Source of the DNA: Stutzerimonas kunmingensis
GTDB taxonomy: Bacteria; Pseudomonadota; Gammaproteobacteria; Pseudomonadales; Pseudomonadaceae
Assembly (NCBI RefSeq): GCF_014764705.1
Contig: NZ_JACXXG010000018.1
Span: 22,037 to 86,036 of the forward strand
Direction of reading: 5' to 3'
Length of the DNA: 64,000 nt
Shown here: positions 56,524-63,876 of the stretch, one piece after another
How positions within the stretch are numbered: position 1 is the stretch's first letter
Layout of the letters: every line of letters starts with the position of its first letter
Translations under genes and position numbers: made by a program
The notes under the pieces: model-generated
What the model saw: only the letters and a program-made list of their open reading frames with translations
The model's database searches: none
Told to the model about the DNA's origin: nothing

Positions 56524-58008
56524 ATGAGCATCAGTACACCCACGCTGATCACCTTTCTGATCTACATCGCGGCGATGATCCTGATCGGTTTCGTCGCTTA
56601 CCGCGCCACCAAGAACTTCGACGACTACATCCTCGGCGGTCGCAGCCTCGGCAGCTTCGTCACTGCGCTGTCGGCCGGTGCCTCCGACATGAGCGGCTGG
56701 CTGCTGATGGGCTTGCCCGGTGCGATCTTCGTCGCCGGTCTGTCGGAAAGCTGGATCGCCATCGGCCTGATCGTTGGCGCCTGGCTGAACTGGCTGTTCG
56801 TCGCCGGACGGTTGCGTGTGCATACCGAGCACAACCACAACGCCCTGACGCTGCCGGATTACTTCTCCCATCGCTTCGAGGACGAGAGTCGCATGCTGCG
56901 GATCTTCTCCGCGCTGGTGATCCTGGTGTTCTTCACCATCTACTGCGCCTCGGGCGTGGTCGCCGGCGCACGGCTGTTCGAGAGTAGCTTCGGCGTGCCG
57001 TACGAGTACGCACTGTGGATCGGCGCCGCGGCGACCATCCTCTATGTGTTTATCGGTGGATTCCTCGCAGTGAGCTGGACCGATACCGTGCAGGCCACGC
57101 TGATGATCTTCGCGCTGCTGATCACCCCGGTGTTCGTCATCCTCGCCCTGGGCGACATGGGCACCGCGATGGCCACTATCGAAGCGCAGAACCCGGCCAA
57201 CTTCGACATGTTCCGCGGGCTGTCCTTCGTCGCCATCATCTCGCTGCTGGCGTGGGGCCTGGGTTACTTTGGCCAGCCGCATATCCTGGTGCGCTTCATG
57301 GCGGCCGACTCGATCAAGACCATCCCCAATGCCCGCCGCATCGGCATGACCTGGATGATCCTGACCCTGGCCGGCGCGGTCGCGGTGGGCTTCCTCGGCA
57401 CCGCCTACTTCGCTGATCATCCGGAGCAGGCCGGTGCGGTCAGCCAGAACGGCGAGCGGGTATTCATGGAGCTGGTGAAGATCCTGTTCAACCCCTGGGT
57501 TGCGGGCATCATCCTCTCCGGCGTGCTGGCGGCGGTGATGAGTACCCTCAGTGCCCAGCTGCTGGTCAGCTCCAGCGCGCTGACCCAGGACTTCTACAAG
57601 GCGATGCTGCGCAAAAATGCCTCGCAGACCGAACTGGTCTGGGTCGGCCGCGGCATGGTGCTGTTGATCGCACTGATCGCCATCGGCATCGCCTCCAACC
57701 CCGACAGCAAGGTGCTGGGCCTCGTGTCCTACGCTTGGGCGGGTTTCGGCGCGGCGTTCGGTCCGGTGGTGTTGATCTCGCTGCTGTGGAAGCGCATGAC
57801 CCGCAACGGTGCTCTAGCCGGGATGCTGGTCGGTGCCGTCACCGTGGTGGTGTGGAAGGAGTTCATCGGTCTGGGCCTGTACGAAATCATCCCCGGCTTC
57901 ATCCTCGCCAGCCTCGCCATCTATGTGGTGAGCAAAATGAGCGCCGCGCCGGCCCCGACCATCATCAAGCGCTTCGAGGAAGCTGACGCGGATTACCACG
58001 CCGGCTAA
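56524..58008 (+). CDS. putP: Sodium/proline symporter PutP, copy 1
   Basis: A 494-residue SSF-family transporter with about 13 spans; residues typical of PutP are RSLGSFVTALSAGASDMSGW near 40-60 (Na+ and proline site region) and FGQPHILVRFMAA. It takes up proline for PutA. It lies 245 bases after putA. Bases 57151-57734 are nearly identical to the second copy 4,317 bases further on, while the flanking parts differ often, a sign of gene conversion. GAGGGA precedes ATG 56524. A perfect terminator follows. Confidence 0.95.
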   Translation: MSISTPTLITFLIYIAAMILIGFVAYRATKNFDDYILGGRSLGSFVTALSAGASDMSGWLLMGLPGAIFVAGLSESWIAIGLIVGAWLNWLFVAGRLRVHTEHNHNALTLPDYFSHRFEDESRMLRIFSALVILVFFTIYCASGVVAGARLFESSFGVPYEYALWIGAAATILYVFIGGFLAVSWTDTVQATLMIFALLITPVFVILALGDMGTAMATIEAQNPANFDMFRGLSFVAIISLLAWGLGYFGQPHILVRFMAADSIKTIPNARRIGMTWMILTLAGAVAVGFLGTAYFADHPEQAGAVSQNGERVFMELVKILFNPWVAGIILSGVLAAVMSTLSAQLLVSSSALTQDFYKAMLRKNASQTELVWVGRGMVLLIALIAIGIASNPDSKVLGLVSYAWAGFGAAFGPVVLISLLWKRMTRNGALAGMLVGAVTVVVWKEFIGLGLYEIIPGFILASLAIYVVSKMSAAPAPTIIKRFEEADADYHAG

Positions 58009-58020
58009 GGCTACTGTCGG

Positions 58021-58061
58021 AGTGTCGCCGCGGCGCGAAGCGGGGGCGCGCTCCCACAGTC
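58021..58061. repeat. REP-like extragenic sequence after putP copy 1
   Basis: Contains GCGCGAAGCGGGGGCGCGC and CTCCCACAG, the reverse complement of a GTGGGAGCGCGCCCC type element familiar from P. stutzeri genomes. Single copy in this window. Confidence 0.4.
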
Positions 58062-58096
58062 GGTTGCTGCAGCGGATCTCGCTTTAAATAACCTGC

Positions 58097-58124
58097 AAAA
58101 AACCCCGGCTAGCCGGGGTTTTGC
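58097..58124. terminator. Terminator between putP copy 1 and the DUF3203 gene
   Basis: Perfect 20-base palindrome AACCCCGGCTAGCCGGGGTT at 58101-58120, with A before and T after; works for both convergent genes. Confidence 0.88.
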
Positions 58125-58139
58125 GTTTCTGTCGCAGAT

Positions 58140-58364
58140 TCAGTCGTCCGCTACCAGATTGGATCGGTCGTCCACTGCACCCGCGGCAATCAGGTGTTCG
58201 GCTTCGTCTTCCGGCACGTGGATGCTGGTGCCGTCGATATTCATCACCGACATGCGTGCCTGGGGATCGGTGGTGATGCGCACGTCCATCAGGGCGCTGC
58301 GGTGCGTGTTGCCGTTGATGACCACGGCGCAGGTGCCGGTGGTGGTGTCGATGTCTACGGTCAT
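58140..58364 (-). CDS. DUF3203-like small protein
   Basis: A 74-residue acidic protein starting MTVDIDTTTGTCAVVINGNT and containing RSALMDVRITTDPQARMSVM and SIHVPEDEAEHLIAAGAVDD. The pattern matches the small Pseudomonas-type DUF3203 family as I remember it; function unknown. ATG 58364 follows a GAGAGAG ribosome binding site; the frame upstream is not conserved. It is divergent from znuD with the Zur-like box about 110 bases upstream, so zinc control is possible but unproved. Confidence 0.65.
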   Translation of the reverse strand: MTVDIDTTTGTCAVVINGNTHRSALMDVRITTDPQARMSVMNIDGTSIHVPEDEAEHLIAAGAVDDRSNLVADD

Positions 58365-58471
58365 GATCTCTCTCCCGAAGCGGTGCAAAAGCCGCGCGCG
58401 GTTCGCCCGGCGTTTCCATATCGACCACGAACAGGGTGCATCGGTTGTACCTGTTACTGGAAAAACAGGGT

Positions 58472-58494
58472 TAAATGTTACGATATAACATGTT
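58472..58494 (+). promoter_or_regulatory. Zur-like box upstream of znuD
   Basis: A 23-base near-palindrome centred on 58483, with ATGTTA at 58475-58480 and TAACAT at 58486-58491. Against the gammaproteobacterial Zur pattern (GAAATGTTATA, one base, and its reverse complement) 17 of 22 positions agree by my count. It lies 98-120 bases before the znuD ATG. Confidence 0.75.
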
Positions 58495-58591
58495 AGATTC
58501 TCGCCCCGCGAAGCTGGTTCCGCTACCGGATGCCGGCGCACAGCCGTCTTCGGTTGCCTCGGAAGGCAACCGCCATTGTCTGGAGAGTCAC

Positions 58592-60640
58592 ATGAAACTG
58601 AAGCGTCATCCCCTGGCCTGGGCGATCAGCCTGACCCTGGTTCCGGCTGCCTGGGCCGCCGAGCCGGTCGAACTGCAATCCGTCGTGGTCAGCGCCAGCG
58701 GCCTGGCCAAGCAGAGCCATGAGATGACCACGCCGGCTGCCGTGATGGAGGGAGATGAACTGGTGCTGCGTCGCGAGGCAACGCTGGGTGAAACCCTGGA
58801 AAGCCTGCCTGGCGTGCGCTCCAGCAGCTTTGGCGCCGGTGCGGCGCGCCCGGTGATCCGCGGGTTGGATGGCGCTCGGGTCAAGGTGCTGAGCGATGGC
58901 GTGGAGTTGCTCGACGCCTCAACCATCAGCCCCGACCACGCGGTGACTAGCGAGCCGTTACTGGCCGAGCGCATCGAGGTGCTCAAGGGGCCGGCGACCC
59001 TGCTCTACGGTGGCGGCGCCATCGGCGGGGTAGTCAACGTGATCGACAAGAAGATACCCACCCGCGTGCCAGAGAAGGGCTACGAAGGCGAGCTGGAGCT
59101 ACGCGCCAACAGCGTCGCCAACGAAGGTGCCGGGGTGTCCGGTATCACTGCTGGCAGCGGCAACTTCGCTGTCCGCGCCGAGGGCACCAAACGCCAGGCC
59201 GCCCCTTATGAAATCCCCGGTTCGCCGGACAAGCAGGAAGGTTCCTACAACGACACCGACAGCTTCAATCTCGGCGCCAGCTTCATCGGCGAGCGCGGTT
59301 ACATCGGCGCCGCCTACGGTGAGCAGAACAATCGCTACGGGCTGCTGGCCCATGAGCACGCCGATTGCCATACCCACGGCAGCGACTGGCACTGCGGTGC
59401 CCATGATGATCACGACGATCACGACGATCACGACGATGACGACGATGACGACGACCATGATCATGACGAGCATGGCAGCGTGCCTTATGTCGACATGCGC
59501 CAGAAGCGCTGGGATCTGCGTGGCGAGCTGAGCGATCCGCTGCCGGGCTTCGAGCTGGCACGGCTGCGCATCGGCCACAGCGACTATCAGCACAAGGAAA
59601 TCGAAGGCGGTGAAGTGGGCACCCGCTTCAACAATGACGCCACCGACGCCCGCCTGGAACTGACCCATCAGCCGCTGTTCGGCTGGCGCGGCGTGCTCGG
59701 CGCACAGACCCTGCGGCGTGACTTCGAAGCCCTCGGCGAGGAGGCCTACGTGCCGCAGACGCTGACGCGCAATCACGGCCTGTTCCTGCTCGAGGAATAT
59801 ACCGCCGGCGCCTGGCGCTATGAACTCGGCCTGCGTCACGAATGGCAGGACATCGATGCCGATGGCCGCCAGGATACCGATCACAGCGGCACCTCGATGT
59901 CCGCCGGTGCGGTCTGGACCTTCGCTCCGCAGTACTCGTTGGGCTTCTCGCTGACGCGCTCGCAACGCCTGCCCAGCGCCGAAGAGCTTTACGCCAACGG
60001 CCCGCATGCCGCGACCCGCACCGTCGAGCTGGGTAATGTCGACCTGGAGGAGGAAACCTCGCATAACGCCGAGATCACCCTGCGCAAGTTCGCCGGCCGC
60101 ACGACCTTCAGCCTGAGCGTCTTCCGCAACGAGGTGGATGACTTCATCTATGCCGCCGACACCGGTAACGACATCGGTGGCGGCTACCGCGAGATCGAAT
60201 ACCGCCAGCAGGACGCCGTGCTCACCGGGGCGGAAGGGGAGGTGCGCTTCCAGGTCACCGACGCCACCGCCTTCACCCTCTTCGGCGACCACGTGCGTGG
60301 CAAGCTGCGCGACGGCGGCGGCGACCTGCCGCGTATCCCCGCCGATCGCCTGGGTGTTCGGGTGGACCAGAGCTTCACCCCGGCGCTCAACGGTCAGCTG
60401 GAGTTCTATCGCGTGCAGCGTCAGGACGAGCTGGCCGATTACGAAAGCGAAACCGGTGGCTACAACATGCTCGGTGCCAGCCTGGGTTACAGCGGCTCGC
60501 TGAACCAGACCGACTACCTGCTCTACCTCAAGGCCAATAACCTGCTGGATGAGAAGGCCCGCCAGCACACGTCCTTCATCAAGGACGACGTGTTGCTGCC
60601 CGGACGTAACCTGACCGTAGGCATGCGCCTGGCGTTCTGA
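58592..60640 (+). CDS. znuD: TonB-dependent zinc receptor ZnuD
   Basis: A 682-residue outer membrane receptor: signal peptide (PLAWAISLTLVPAAWAA), TonB-box-like VELQSVVVSASG, plug domain (SLPGVRSSSFGAGAARPVIR, RIEVLKGPATLLYGGGAIGG) and a 22-strand barrel ending with aromatic-type Leu-Ala-Phe. An extracellular loop at residues 254-295 has about 12 His, two Cys and 18 Asp, fitting zinc capture. The Zur-like box supports a zinc role; the homologue PA0781 also lies in the put region. ATG 58592 has GGAGAG upstream. A perfect terminator follows. Confidence 0.9.
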   Translation: MKLKRHPLAWAISLTLVPAAWAAEPVELQSVVVSASGLAKQSHEMTTPAAVMEGDELVLRREATLGETLESLPGVRSSSFGAGAARPVIRGLDGARVKVLSDGVELLDASTISPDHAVTSEPLLAERIEVLKGPATLLYGGGAIGGVVNVIDKKIPTRVPEKGYEGELELRANSVANEGAGVSGITAGSGNFAVRAEGTKRQAAPYEIPGSPDKQEGSYNDTDSFNLGASFIGERGYIGAAYGEQNNRYGLLAHEHADCHTHGSDWHCGAHDDHDDHDDHDDDDDDDDHDHDEHGSVPYVDMRQKRWDLRGELSDPLPGFELARLRIGHSDYQHKEIEGGEVGTRFNNDATDARLELTHQPLFGWRGVLGAQTLRRDFEALGEEAYVPQTLTRNHGLFLLEEYTAGAWRYELGLRHEWQDIDADGRQDTDHSGTSMSAGAVWTFAPQYSLGFSLTRSQRLPSAEELYANGPHAATRTVELGNVDLEEETSHNAEITLRKFAGRTTFSLSVFRNEVDDFIYAADTGNDIGGGYREIEYRQQDAVLTGAEGEVRFQVTDATAFTLFGDHVRGKLRDGGGDLPRIPADRLGVRVDQSFTPALNGQLEFYRVQRQDELADYESETGGYNMLGASLGYSGSLNQTDYLLYLKANNLLDEKARQHTSFIKDDVLLPGRNLTVGMRLAF

Positions 60641-60667
60641 GGCGGACAATTGCCTTGCAGCACTGAC

Positions 60668-60701
60668 GAGGGCCGGCAGCTACTGCCGGCCCTCGTTCAT
60701 T
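60668..60701 (+). terminator. Terminator after znuD
   Basis: Perfect 12-pair stem GAGGGCCGGCAG / CTGCCGGCCCTC with a 3-base loop, followed by GTTCATT. Confidence 0.8.
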
Positions 60702-60840
60702 CCGGCAGGCAAAACCTCGCGGTCACGCGCAAGTAGGCGGATGACGCGCTATCCTTGCGCCCCTCGATTGCTCCGTTGCGGGTGCCGGTCGCATCCCGGG
60801 CTGTGGCGGAACGTCAGGACCAACAAGGAAAACAAGTCCC

Positions 60841-62325
60841 ATGAACGTCAGCACTCCCACTCTGATCACCTTCGTGATCTACATTGCGGCGATGATCCTG
60901 ATCGGCTTCATTGCCTACCGCGCTACCAAGAACTTCTCCGACTACATCCTCGGCGGTCGCAGCCTCGGCAGCTTCGTCACGGCGCTGTCGGCCGGTGCCT
61001 CAGACATGAGCGGCTGGCTGCTGATGGGCCTTCCCGGCGCGATCTTCGTCGCCGGCCTGTCGGAAAGCTGGATCGCCATTGGCCTGATCGTCGGCGCCTG
61101 GCTGAACTGGCTGTTCGTCGCCGGGCGCCTGCGCGTGCACACCGAGCACAACCACAACGCCCTGACCCTGCCGGACTACTTCTCGCACCGCTTCGAAGAC
61201 GAGAGCCGCATGCTGCGGATCTTCTCCGCGCTGGTGATCCTGGTGTTCTTCACCATCTACTGCGCCTCAGGCGTGGTTGCCGGTGCGCGCCTGTTCGAGT
61301 CCACCTTTGGCATGCCGTACGAATACGCACTATGGGTCGGTGCAGCGGCGACCATTCTCTACGTGTTCATCGGCGGCTTCCTCGCGGTGAGCTGGACCGA
61401 CACCGTACAGGCCACGCTGATGATCTTCGCGCTGCTGGTCACCCCGGTGTTCGTCATTCTCGCCCTCGGCGACATGGGCACCGCGATGGCCACTATCGAA
61501 GCGCAGAACCCGGCCAACTTCGACATGTTCCGCGGGCTGTCCTTCGTCGCCATCATTTCGCTGCTGGCGTGGGGCCTGGGTTACTTTGGCCAGCCGCATA
61601 TCCTGGTGCGCTTCATGGCGGCCGACTCGATCAAGACCATCCCCAATGCCCGCCGCATCGGCATGACCTGGATGATCCTGACCCTGGCCGGCGCGGTCGC
61701 GGTGGGCTTCCTCGGCACCGCCTACTTCGCTGATCATCCGGAGCAGGCCGGTGCGGTCAGCCAGAACGGCGAGCGGGTATTCATGGAGCTGGTGAAGATC
61801 CTGTTCAACCCCTGGGTTGCGGGCATCATCCTCTCCGGCGTGCTGGCGGCGGTGATGAGTACCCTCAGTGCCCAGCTGCTGGTCAGCTCCAGCGCGCTGA
61901 CCCAGGACTTCTACAAGGCGATGCTGCGCAAAAATGCCTCGCAGACCGAACTGGTCTGGGTCGGCCGCGGCATGGTGCTGTTGATCGCACTGATCGCCAT
62001 CGGCATCGCCTCCAACCCCGACAGCAAGGTGCTGGGCCTCGTGTCCTACGCCTGGGCGGGCTTCGGCGCGGCGTTCGGGCCGGTGGTGCTGATCTCGCTG
62101 CTGTGGAAGCGCATGACCCGTAACGGTGCCTTGGTTGGCATGCTGGTCGGTGCGGTCACCGTGGTGGTGTGGAAGGAGTTCATCGGTCTGGGCCTGTACG
62201 AAATCATCCCGGGCTTCATCTTCGCCAGCATCGCCATCTATGTCGTGAGCAAGATGGGCGCCGAACCCGTCCCAAGTATCGTCAAGCGCTTCGAAGAAGC
62301 CGACGCGGACTACCACGCCGGCTGA
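60841..62325 (+). CDS. putP: Sodium/proline symporter PutP, copy 2
   Basis: A second 494-residue SSF transporter, colinear with copy 1 without gaps. By eye the proteins differ at 17 residues (for instance N2, V3, V12, S33 and seven in the C-terminal tail), and none of these lies between residues 210 and 403, the conversion tract. Start MNVSTPTLITFVIYIAAM; AGGAAAAC is a weak ribosome binding site. It has its own upstream region unlike that of copy 1, and lacks the adjacent AACAACAA motif. Either proline transport under other conditions or dosage is possible. Confidence 0.93.
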   Translation: MNVSTPTLITFVIYIAAMILIGFIAYRATKNFSDYILGGRSLGSFVTALSAGASDMSGWLLMGLPGAIFVAGLSESWIAIGLIVGAWLNWLFVAGRLRVHTEHNHNALTLPDYFSHRFEDESRMLRIFSALVILVFFTIYCASGVVAGARLFESTFGMPYEYALWVGAAATILYVFIGGFLAVSWTDTVQATLMIFALLVTPVFVILALGDMGTAMATIEAQNPANFDMFRGLSFVAIISLLAWGLGYFGQPHILVRFMAADSIKTIPNARRIGMTWMILTLAGAVAVGFLGTAYFADHPEQAGAVSQNGERVFMELVKILFNPWVAGIILSGVLAAVMSTLSAQLLVSSSALTQDFYKAMLRKNASQTELVWVGRGMVLLIALIAIGIASNPDSKVLGLVSYAWAGFGAAFGPVVLISLLWKRMTRNGALVGMLVGAVTVVVWKEFIGLGLYEIIPGFIFASIAIYVVSKMGAEPVPSIVKRFEEADADYHAG

Positions 62326-62334
62326 TCTGCACAG

Positions 62335-62368
62335 CGCAGGTCGAGCATGGCTGCTCGACCTGCGGTTG
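62335..62368. terminator. Hairpin after putP copy 2
   Basis: Perfect 13-pair stem CGCAGGTCGAGCA / TGCTCGACCTGCG with a TGGC loop; no T run after it. Confidence 0.6.
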
Positions 62369-62450
62369 GATCCGGTATCCCGGTTCTAACCGTTCCGCCC
62401 CATATCGATATTTGCCACTGCCCGGCCTCTCCGTCGAGGCTGTCCAGGCT

Positions 62451-63266
62451 TCAATTCGTCACTTCCGACAAATCGATCCGCCGCCAGCGTGCTTCGGCGA
62501 AGCTGTATACAGCGAAGGCCAGCAGGCCGACCCCGATTGCCAACAGCAGCGCGCCACCCGCAGGCATGCCCTGAAGCGCTTCGAGCGCTTCCTTGAGGCC
62601 CGGTGGATCGGTGGGCTCGTAGCGGCTACCGCCCATGAACAACAGCCCGGCGATTATCAGAAAGGAACAGCCACGTGCAGCCAGCCCAACACTGGAAACG
62701 GGGCGCACCAGATGCATGGTGCGTTCATCGCACTGGAAGTAGCGCTCGAAATGCGCACGCCATGCCTTGATCAGATGCGCAATGGCGACTCCAAGTGGAA
62801 TCAGCGCAATCGCCCATATCAGCCAGTGAGAGTGCTTCAGGCCAAGAAAACGCATGAGGCTGTCGGTGCTTTCGCCTCCGGAACCGCCGCCGCCTTCGGA
62901 GAAGCGGTCCAGCCCGCTCACCAGCATGCTCAGCGTGAACAGTGCAAGCAGCAAGTTGACCACGCCACTGCTCACCAACCCCGTGCGGATCAGCAGACCC
63001 TTGGCGTCATGGCCGTGCCGATCGGTATCACCGATGCCCTGCGTCAGCCGCCACGCCACGTGCGCGAGCAGGCCGATTACCACCAGCCAGAGCAGTATTG
63101 CCCCGAATGGCTGGCCGAGCAGTTGCTGAACTGCGCCGCGAGTGTCGACCGTTTCGCCGGAACCGAGTGCCGCCATGATCGCAAAAAAGCCGACGATGAC
63201 GTACACCACGCCCCGCGCCGCGTAGCCGCTGCGTGCCAGCCAGACCACTCCACGTGTCACGTTCAT
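62451..63266 (-). CDS. DUF1206 membrane protein
   Basis: A 271-residue protein with six predicted spans arranged as three two-helix DUF1206 units: WLARSGYAARGVVYVIVGFF, LIRTGLVSSGVVNLLLALFT and VSSVGLAARGCSFLIIAGLL, each with the (G/S)-x-x-(A/S)-R-G type start. Function unknown. I prefer ATG 63266 (MNVTRGVVWLARSGY), with GGAG 11 bases upstream, over a GTG at 63365 that would add a 33-residue hydrophilic leader. Confidence 0.82.
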   Translation of the reverse strand: MNVTRGVVWLARSGYAARGVVYVIVGFFAIMAALGSGETVDTRGAVQQLLGQPFGAILLWLVVIGLLAHVAWRLTQGIGDTDRHGHDAKGLLIRTGLVSSGVVNLLLALFTLSMLVSGLDRFSEGGGGSGGESTDSLMRFLGLKHSHWLIWAIALIPLGVAIAHLIKAWRAHFERYFQCDERTMHLVRPVSSVGLAARGCSFLIIAGLLFMGGSRYEPTDPPGLKEALEALQGMPAGGALLLAIGVGLLAFAVYSFAEARWRRIDLSEVTN

Positions 63267-63403
63267 ATTCGCTTTCGCTCCGAAATTGAGATCATCCGAG
63301 ACAGTGTCGTCATAGTTGGGACGCGGTTGCAGCCCGTTCGGTTCGCTCGAACTGGTCGCGTACACCTGCCTTTGGGCGGCGAAAAGAATTAATACCGACG
63401 AAG

Positions 63404-63430
63404 GAACGGGACGAAACGGCGAAGGTCTGA
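63404..63430 (+). promoter_or_regulatory. ECF-sigma-like promoter before the two small lipoproteins
   Basis: GGAACGG with GAACGG at 63404-63409, a 16-base spacer and a perfect TCTGA at 63426-63430, 74 bases before the first ATG. It fits AlgU sites (GAACTT-N16-TCTGA) at nine of eleven bases. Confidence 0.5.
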
Positions 63431-63504
63431 TTCCTCGCCCAGTAGCGTTCGGGCGTCCTGGGGCGGGACGGCCTTGCGACTACGGAGGATCAAGGAGTAT
63501 CTCG

Positions 63505-63684
63505 ATGAATTACTGGAAGGTGGTATTGCTCGGCATGGCGCTCGGCTTGGCCGGATGCAGCATCAATGCCCCAGGTGTACATGCGCGGGTTGGCGATGCC
63601 GATGCGGTACGGCTGGACATCGGTGGTCACGGTCATGGTGGCGGGTTCTGTCCGCCGGGACATCGGATGAAAGGAAACTGCTGA
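63505..63684 (+). CDS. Small lipoprotein with C-terminal CPPG...KGNC motif, first of a pair
   Basis: A 59-residue precursor with lipobox LAGC (residues 15-18), a short mature part with GGHGHGGGFCPP and the C-terminal end CPPGHRMKGNC. The mature protein has three Cys including the lipid-bearing one. I do not know a function. GGAG precedes ATG 63505. Its TGA overlaps the next ATG by one base (TGATG), so the two are coupled. Confidence 0.72.
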   Translation: MNYWKVVLLGMALGLAGCSINAPGVHARVGDADAVRLDIGGHGHGGGFCPPGHRMKGNC

Positions 63685-63833
63685 TGAGCGCTCGTCTTCT
63701 TGTAGTCGTACTGGCAGCCCTCCTGATGTCCGGATGCAGCCTGCGTCTACCGGGCATCGGCATCGATATCGGTGATGGCGGCGGCGGGCCTCCGCATTGC
63801 CCACCAGGTCAGGCCAAGAAGGGTAACTGCTGA
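63684..63833 (+). CDS. Small lipoprotein with C-terminal CPPG...KGNC motif, second of a pair
   Basis: A 49-residue precursor with lipobox MSGC (residues 15-18) after LVVVLAALL, then SLRLPGIGIDIGDGGGG and the end HCPPGQAKKGNC. It is a shorter relative of the preceding protein: same order of lipobox, Gly-rich linker, and CPPG-x3/4-KGNC tail. ATG 63684 overlaps the previous stop. Probably attached to the inner or outer membrane; role unknown. Confidence 0.72.
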   Translation: MSARLLVVVLAALLMSGCSLRLPGIGIDIGDGGGGPPHCPPGQAKKGNC

Positions 63834-63876
63834 GGCGCCAGGCGCCGGCTGGTCACGCTCAGGCAAGGCCGACTAG

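Noticed and set aside
59405..59475. GAT/CAC repeat as a non-coding microsatellite
   Set aside because: It stays in the znuD frame and codes for a loop seen in zinc receptors.
59099..60649. An open frame of 516 codons on the minus strand with a run of Val/Ile residues
   Set aside because: Antisense to znuD. The hydrophobic run that looks like a membrane span is the complement of the GAC/GAT/CAC codons of the His/Asp loop.
60811..60840. A Crc/Hfq motif before putP copy 2
   Set aside because: The sequence ACCAACAAGGAAAACAAG is A-rich but does not contain a true AANAANAA.
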